A stretch of DNA of 5,221 bases. It comes from Chloroflexota bacterium (GTDB lineage: Bacteria; Chloroflexota; Anaerolineae; Caldilineales; Caldilineaceae). The DNA lies in the NCBI GenBank assembly GCA_003577005.1, contig QEUW01000494.1, forward strand, positions 1 to 5,221, given 5' to 3'. Positions within the stretch are counted from its first letter, which is position 1. Every line of letters begins with the position of its first letter. Under the pieces are notes generated by a model. The model saw only the letters and a program-made list of their open reading frames with translations, searched no databases and was not told where the DNA came from. The position numbers were made by a program, and so were the translations under genes. Positions 4,234 through 5,221 of the stretch are shown one piece after another.

Positions 4234-5221
4234 TGAACCACACGGAACAATCCACTGACCCGCTGCGCCATGCGGGTCGCTATTTGGGGTTGGTGCAGGC
4301 GCTGGAGCACGCCCACCGCCAGATCCGCATGATGGAACAGAGCGGTGACTGGCACATCGAGACGCTTGTGGCGCGCCTGTTGCCCCACATTGCCGATGCG
4401 CTGGACGCCGAGCACACCTTTCTCGCCAAAGAGGTGGTGAGCGCGAAGGGCCGGCGCTGGTTGGAATTGATCGCCACCCACCCACAAGTCAATCTGAACG
4501 GACGGCGTATAAAGGTTGCGGGCCGGCTGCATTCGCTCCTCGAAGAGCGCCGGTCGCGTGTGATCGAGACGTTGGGCGACGCCCGACCCAGCCCTATCAT
4601 CGAACTCAAGCACTTTGATGCCACGTCGGCAATTCTCACCTGTCTCCACACCGACGGCTCGACTTACGTTGTCGGCGTCTGCAACCGGCGCAACGCCACC
4701 TTTGGTCCCTTTCTAGCCCCCGACCGCAAGACGCTCGAACATATTCTCGACCTGGTGCTCAGCGCCCTGCGCACCGGGGCCCGCCGCAAGTTAGAACTGG
4801 AGAGTATCCAGCGCATCAGCGAACGAGTGACCACCGGCGACCTGCGCGATGTCTACCAGCAGATCGTCCACGAGGCTGTGGCCGTCACCCAGACCCTCTA
4901 TGCCGCCATCTGGCAGGTGAACAAAAACGAAGCGCGGCTCGATTTTGTCGCCGCCCAACATGCCACCGAACCTATCTGGCGACCGCGTGAATCTTCTTTG
5001 CTGCTCGACCCCTGGAGCCTCAATGGTTTTGTCGCGCTCTCACAGGTGCCTCACTATGTCACAGATGTGGCGGGTGAAGAACACTACCGGGCCTGGGATG
5101 ACGCCACGACCGCCGCCTTTTGTGTACCACTTGTTTATCGGAACCATGTCTTGGGCACGCTCTATGTCGCCAGCGCCGCAGCCGAGGGCATCAACCCAGA
5201 AGACCGCCGCTTTATCAGCCA
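4230..5221 (+). CDS. Tandem GAF-domain signalling protein (3' end cut by window edge)
   Basis: 330 codons are visible and the frame is open at the right edge, so the output domain is not seen. Residues ~40-185 look like a GAF domain, ending in the GPFLAPDRKTLEHILDLVL pattern. A helical linker (~183-205) follows. A second GAF domain (~196-330) has the typical run ending CVPLVYRNHVLGTLYVAS and then NPEDRRFISQ. No transmembrane segment is visible, so it is probably soluble. It starts 19 bp after the receiver stop; ATG 4230 and ATG 4233 are adjacent in frame and cannot be told apart. The ribosome site is weak (CGGA at 4221-4224), which fits translational coupling. In such operons the missing C-terminus is often a kinase, HD-GYP, GGDEF or phosphatase domain, but nothing here decides. 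Codon use matches the kinase and receiver genes. Confidence 0.88.
   Translation, partial: MMNHTEQSTDPLRHAGRYLGLVQALEHAHRQIRMMEQSGDWHIETLVARLLPHIADALDAEHTFLAKEVVSAKGRRWLELIATHPQVNLNGRRIKVAGRLHSLLEERRSRVIETLGDARPSPIIELKHFDATSAILTCLHTDGSTYVVGVCNRRNATFGPFLAPDRKTLEHILDLVLSALRTGARRKLELESIQRISERVTTGDLRDVYQQIVHEAVAVTQTLYAAIWQVNKNEARLDFVAAQHATEPIWRPRESSLLLDPWSLNGFVALSQVPHYVTDVAGEEHYRAWDDATTAAFCVPLVYRNHVLGTLYVASAAAEGINPEDRRFIS

Overview
The window is a stretch of bacterial chromosome with moderately high GC. It carries two divergent transcription units separated by a 729-bp, signal-rich intergenic region. The best guess for the host is a Chloroflexota bacterium (Anaerolineae/Caldilineae-like). The reasons are a T-box riboswitch in front of an aminoacyl-tRNA synthetase in a GC-rich genome, soluble PocR/GAF sensor kinases, and short heptanucleotide tandem repeats. 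This assignment is inference; no rRNA or marker gene settles it.

Left part (1-1467, minus strand): the gene for seryl-tRNA synthetase, serS, lacks only about its last 55 codons, which lie beyond the left edge. It is preceded by a complete T-box leader. This has a consensus promoter, a Stem I with kink-turn and specifier codon AGC (serine), a Stem III, an antiterminator whose bulge is complementary to the tRNA-Ser 3' end, and a competing intrinsic terminator. Between terminator and gene lies a 7-bp tandem repeat array.

Middle (about 1468-1842): the control region of the rightward unit. Its promoter has the same -35 hexamer, spacing and -10 hexamer as the serS promoter. A 10-bp tandem repeat sits between the two promoters and an imperfect palindrome covers the rightward -10. 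The rightward transcript starts with a structured leader of about 200 nt that ends in a strong intrinsic terminator 68 nt before the first gene. I could not match this leader to a known riboswitch class. It is the best candidate here for something undescribed: an attenuator or an independent small RNA.

Right part (1843-5221, plus strand): a tightly packed signalling operon. It encodes a soluble sensor histidine kinase (PocR ligand-sensing domain, GAF-like domain, HisKA, HATPase), a stand-alone receiver protein with an unusual insertion after the phospho-acceptor Asp, and a protein with two GAF domains cut by the right edge. The likely flow is small-molecule sensing by PocR/GAF, phosphotransfer to the receiver, then a GAF-containing partner whose output domain is not visible. 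The ligand and the output are not determined by this sequence.
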